NCBI GenBank assembly: GCA_035693615.1
Contig: DASSGH010000065.1
Span: 1 to 5,384 of the forward strand
Direction of reading: 5' to 3'
From: VAZQ01 sp035693615
GTDB lineage: Bacteria > Pseudomonadota > Alphaproteobacteria > Rhizobiales > Xanthobacteraceae
DNA: 5,384 nt
The first letter of the stretch is position 1; every line of letters begins with the position of its first letter. Shown piece after piece: positions 4,989 through 5,384 of this stretch. Under the pieces are notes generated by a model. It was not told the DNA's origin. It did not search any database and saw only the letters and a program-made list of their open reading frames with translations. A program made the position numbers and the translations under genes.

Positions 4989-5384
4989 CAGTTGCGGCTT
5001 CGCGACGGAGGCGTCGGCGCACCGGGCCGGCCGGCCGCCGGAGGAGTTTGCAGCATCGGAACCCGCGATTGCAGCGGCTGCATTGGCGTTTGGTCGGCCG
5101 ATTCGGTCAGCTGAACGGTCCAGGAAGGCTGATCGCCCGTATCGACCTCGAAGAAGCCGGTGCGGTCATAGCCGCGCGCCAAGCAGTCGTCCGTGCCGCG
5201 GATGGTGAATTCCTTTTCCCGCGTGCACATGAAGGCTTGACCCGACCATTCGCCGCCGCGGTCATAGTCCACGGCGTAAATGTAGTAGAACCGGGCGACG
5301 AGCGCGCCTCGCAGCACGGTCTCGCAGCTGCGGGCAGAAATGTTCCACCAGCCCTCGGTGGTCCAGCCCTCGTTTTCCTTGTAG
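4988..5384 (-). CDS. DUF1036 protein, N-terminus cut by the right window edge
   Basis: The visible 131 codons read from 5383 down to the TGA at 4990-4988, with no start, so the gene continues past the edge. Conserved phrases such as GWTTEGWWNISARSC, RFYYIYAVDY, GEWSG-AFMCT, DCLARGYDRTGFFEVDTG and QPSWTVQL identify the DUF1036 family (PF06282), whose biochemical role is unknown to me. Cysteines at visible residues 20, 53 and 67 are part of this conserved core. After residue about 93 comes a low-complexity Pro/Gln/Arg tail (MQPLQSRVPMLQTPPAAGRP) rich in CCGG repeats. A GTG at 5317 opens a shorter frame, but the conserved motif continues upstream of it, so it is not the start. The stop overlaps the pyk ATG (TGATG), indicating an operon and coupled translation. 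Confidence 0.9.
   Translation of the reverse strand, partial: YKENEGWTTEGWWNISARSCETVLRGALVARFYYIYAVDYDRGGEWSGQAFMCTREKEFTIRGTDDCLARGYDRTGFFEVDTGDQPSWTVQLTESADQTPMQPLQSRVPMLQTPPAAGRPGAPTPPSRSRN

Noticed and set aside
5008..5041. CCGG-rich low-complexity run
   Set aside because: It encodes the Pro/Gly/Arg tail of the DUF1036 protein and is explained by high GC content; no regular repeat unit.
3979..5208. Plus-strand frame of 409 codons antisense to pyk
   Set aside because: Ser/Arg-rich product with no domain, lying opposite an unmistakable pyruvate kinase gene; such long antisense frames are common in GC-rich genomes.

Overview
The window is GC-rich, with a gene set and gene order that suggest an alphaproteobacterium of the Hyphomicrobiales, probably near Bradyrhizobium or its relatives. 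The main clues are the pair of a DUF1036 protein followed by pyruvate kinase, a cysteine-free L36 ribosomal protein of the YkgO type, and an IS30-family transposase of a kind I associate with this group. The taxonomic call rests on recalled resemblance, not on a search.

Positions 1-529 are accessory DNA. On the minus strand, the first 53 codons of an IS30-family transposase run off the left edge, and the right end of that element probably lies near 180-206. About 320 bp of non-coding or decayed sequence follows. It holds an imperfect direct repeat (226-244 and 517-535, each near an AGCGGAC motif) and two adjacent inverted repeats (427-464 and 477-503). It looks like dispersed-repeat debris.

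Positions 530-1216 (minus) encode a small secreted four-cysteine protein that resembles the bacterial lectin-like / DUF1554 type. A 227 bp divergent intergenic region separates it from a complete Amidohydro_2 metal-dependent hydrolase (1444-2430, plus). That enzyme most likely starts at a GTG behind a GGAGAG ribosome binding site.

Positions 2431-5384 are conserved chromosomal backbone. rpmJ (2571-2696, plus) has its own likely promoter and a short hairpin after it. A secreted TPR protein follows (2798-3421, plus). A strong hairpin at 3494-3517 lies between this gene and the convergent pyruvate kinase gene. Pyruvate kinase (3558-4988, minus) is translationally coupled, through a TGATG overlap, to the upstream DUF1036 gene, which runs off the right edge. 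Its active-site neighbourhood carries the Leu/Gln/Lys/Val pattern reported for K+-independent pyruvate kinases.

I see no phage, CRISPR, defence or other multi-gene novel system. The most unusual items are the repeat-rich junction beside the IS30 element, the secreted lectin-like protein, and smaller points of sequence structure.
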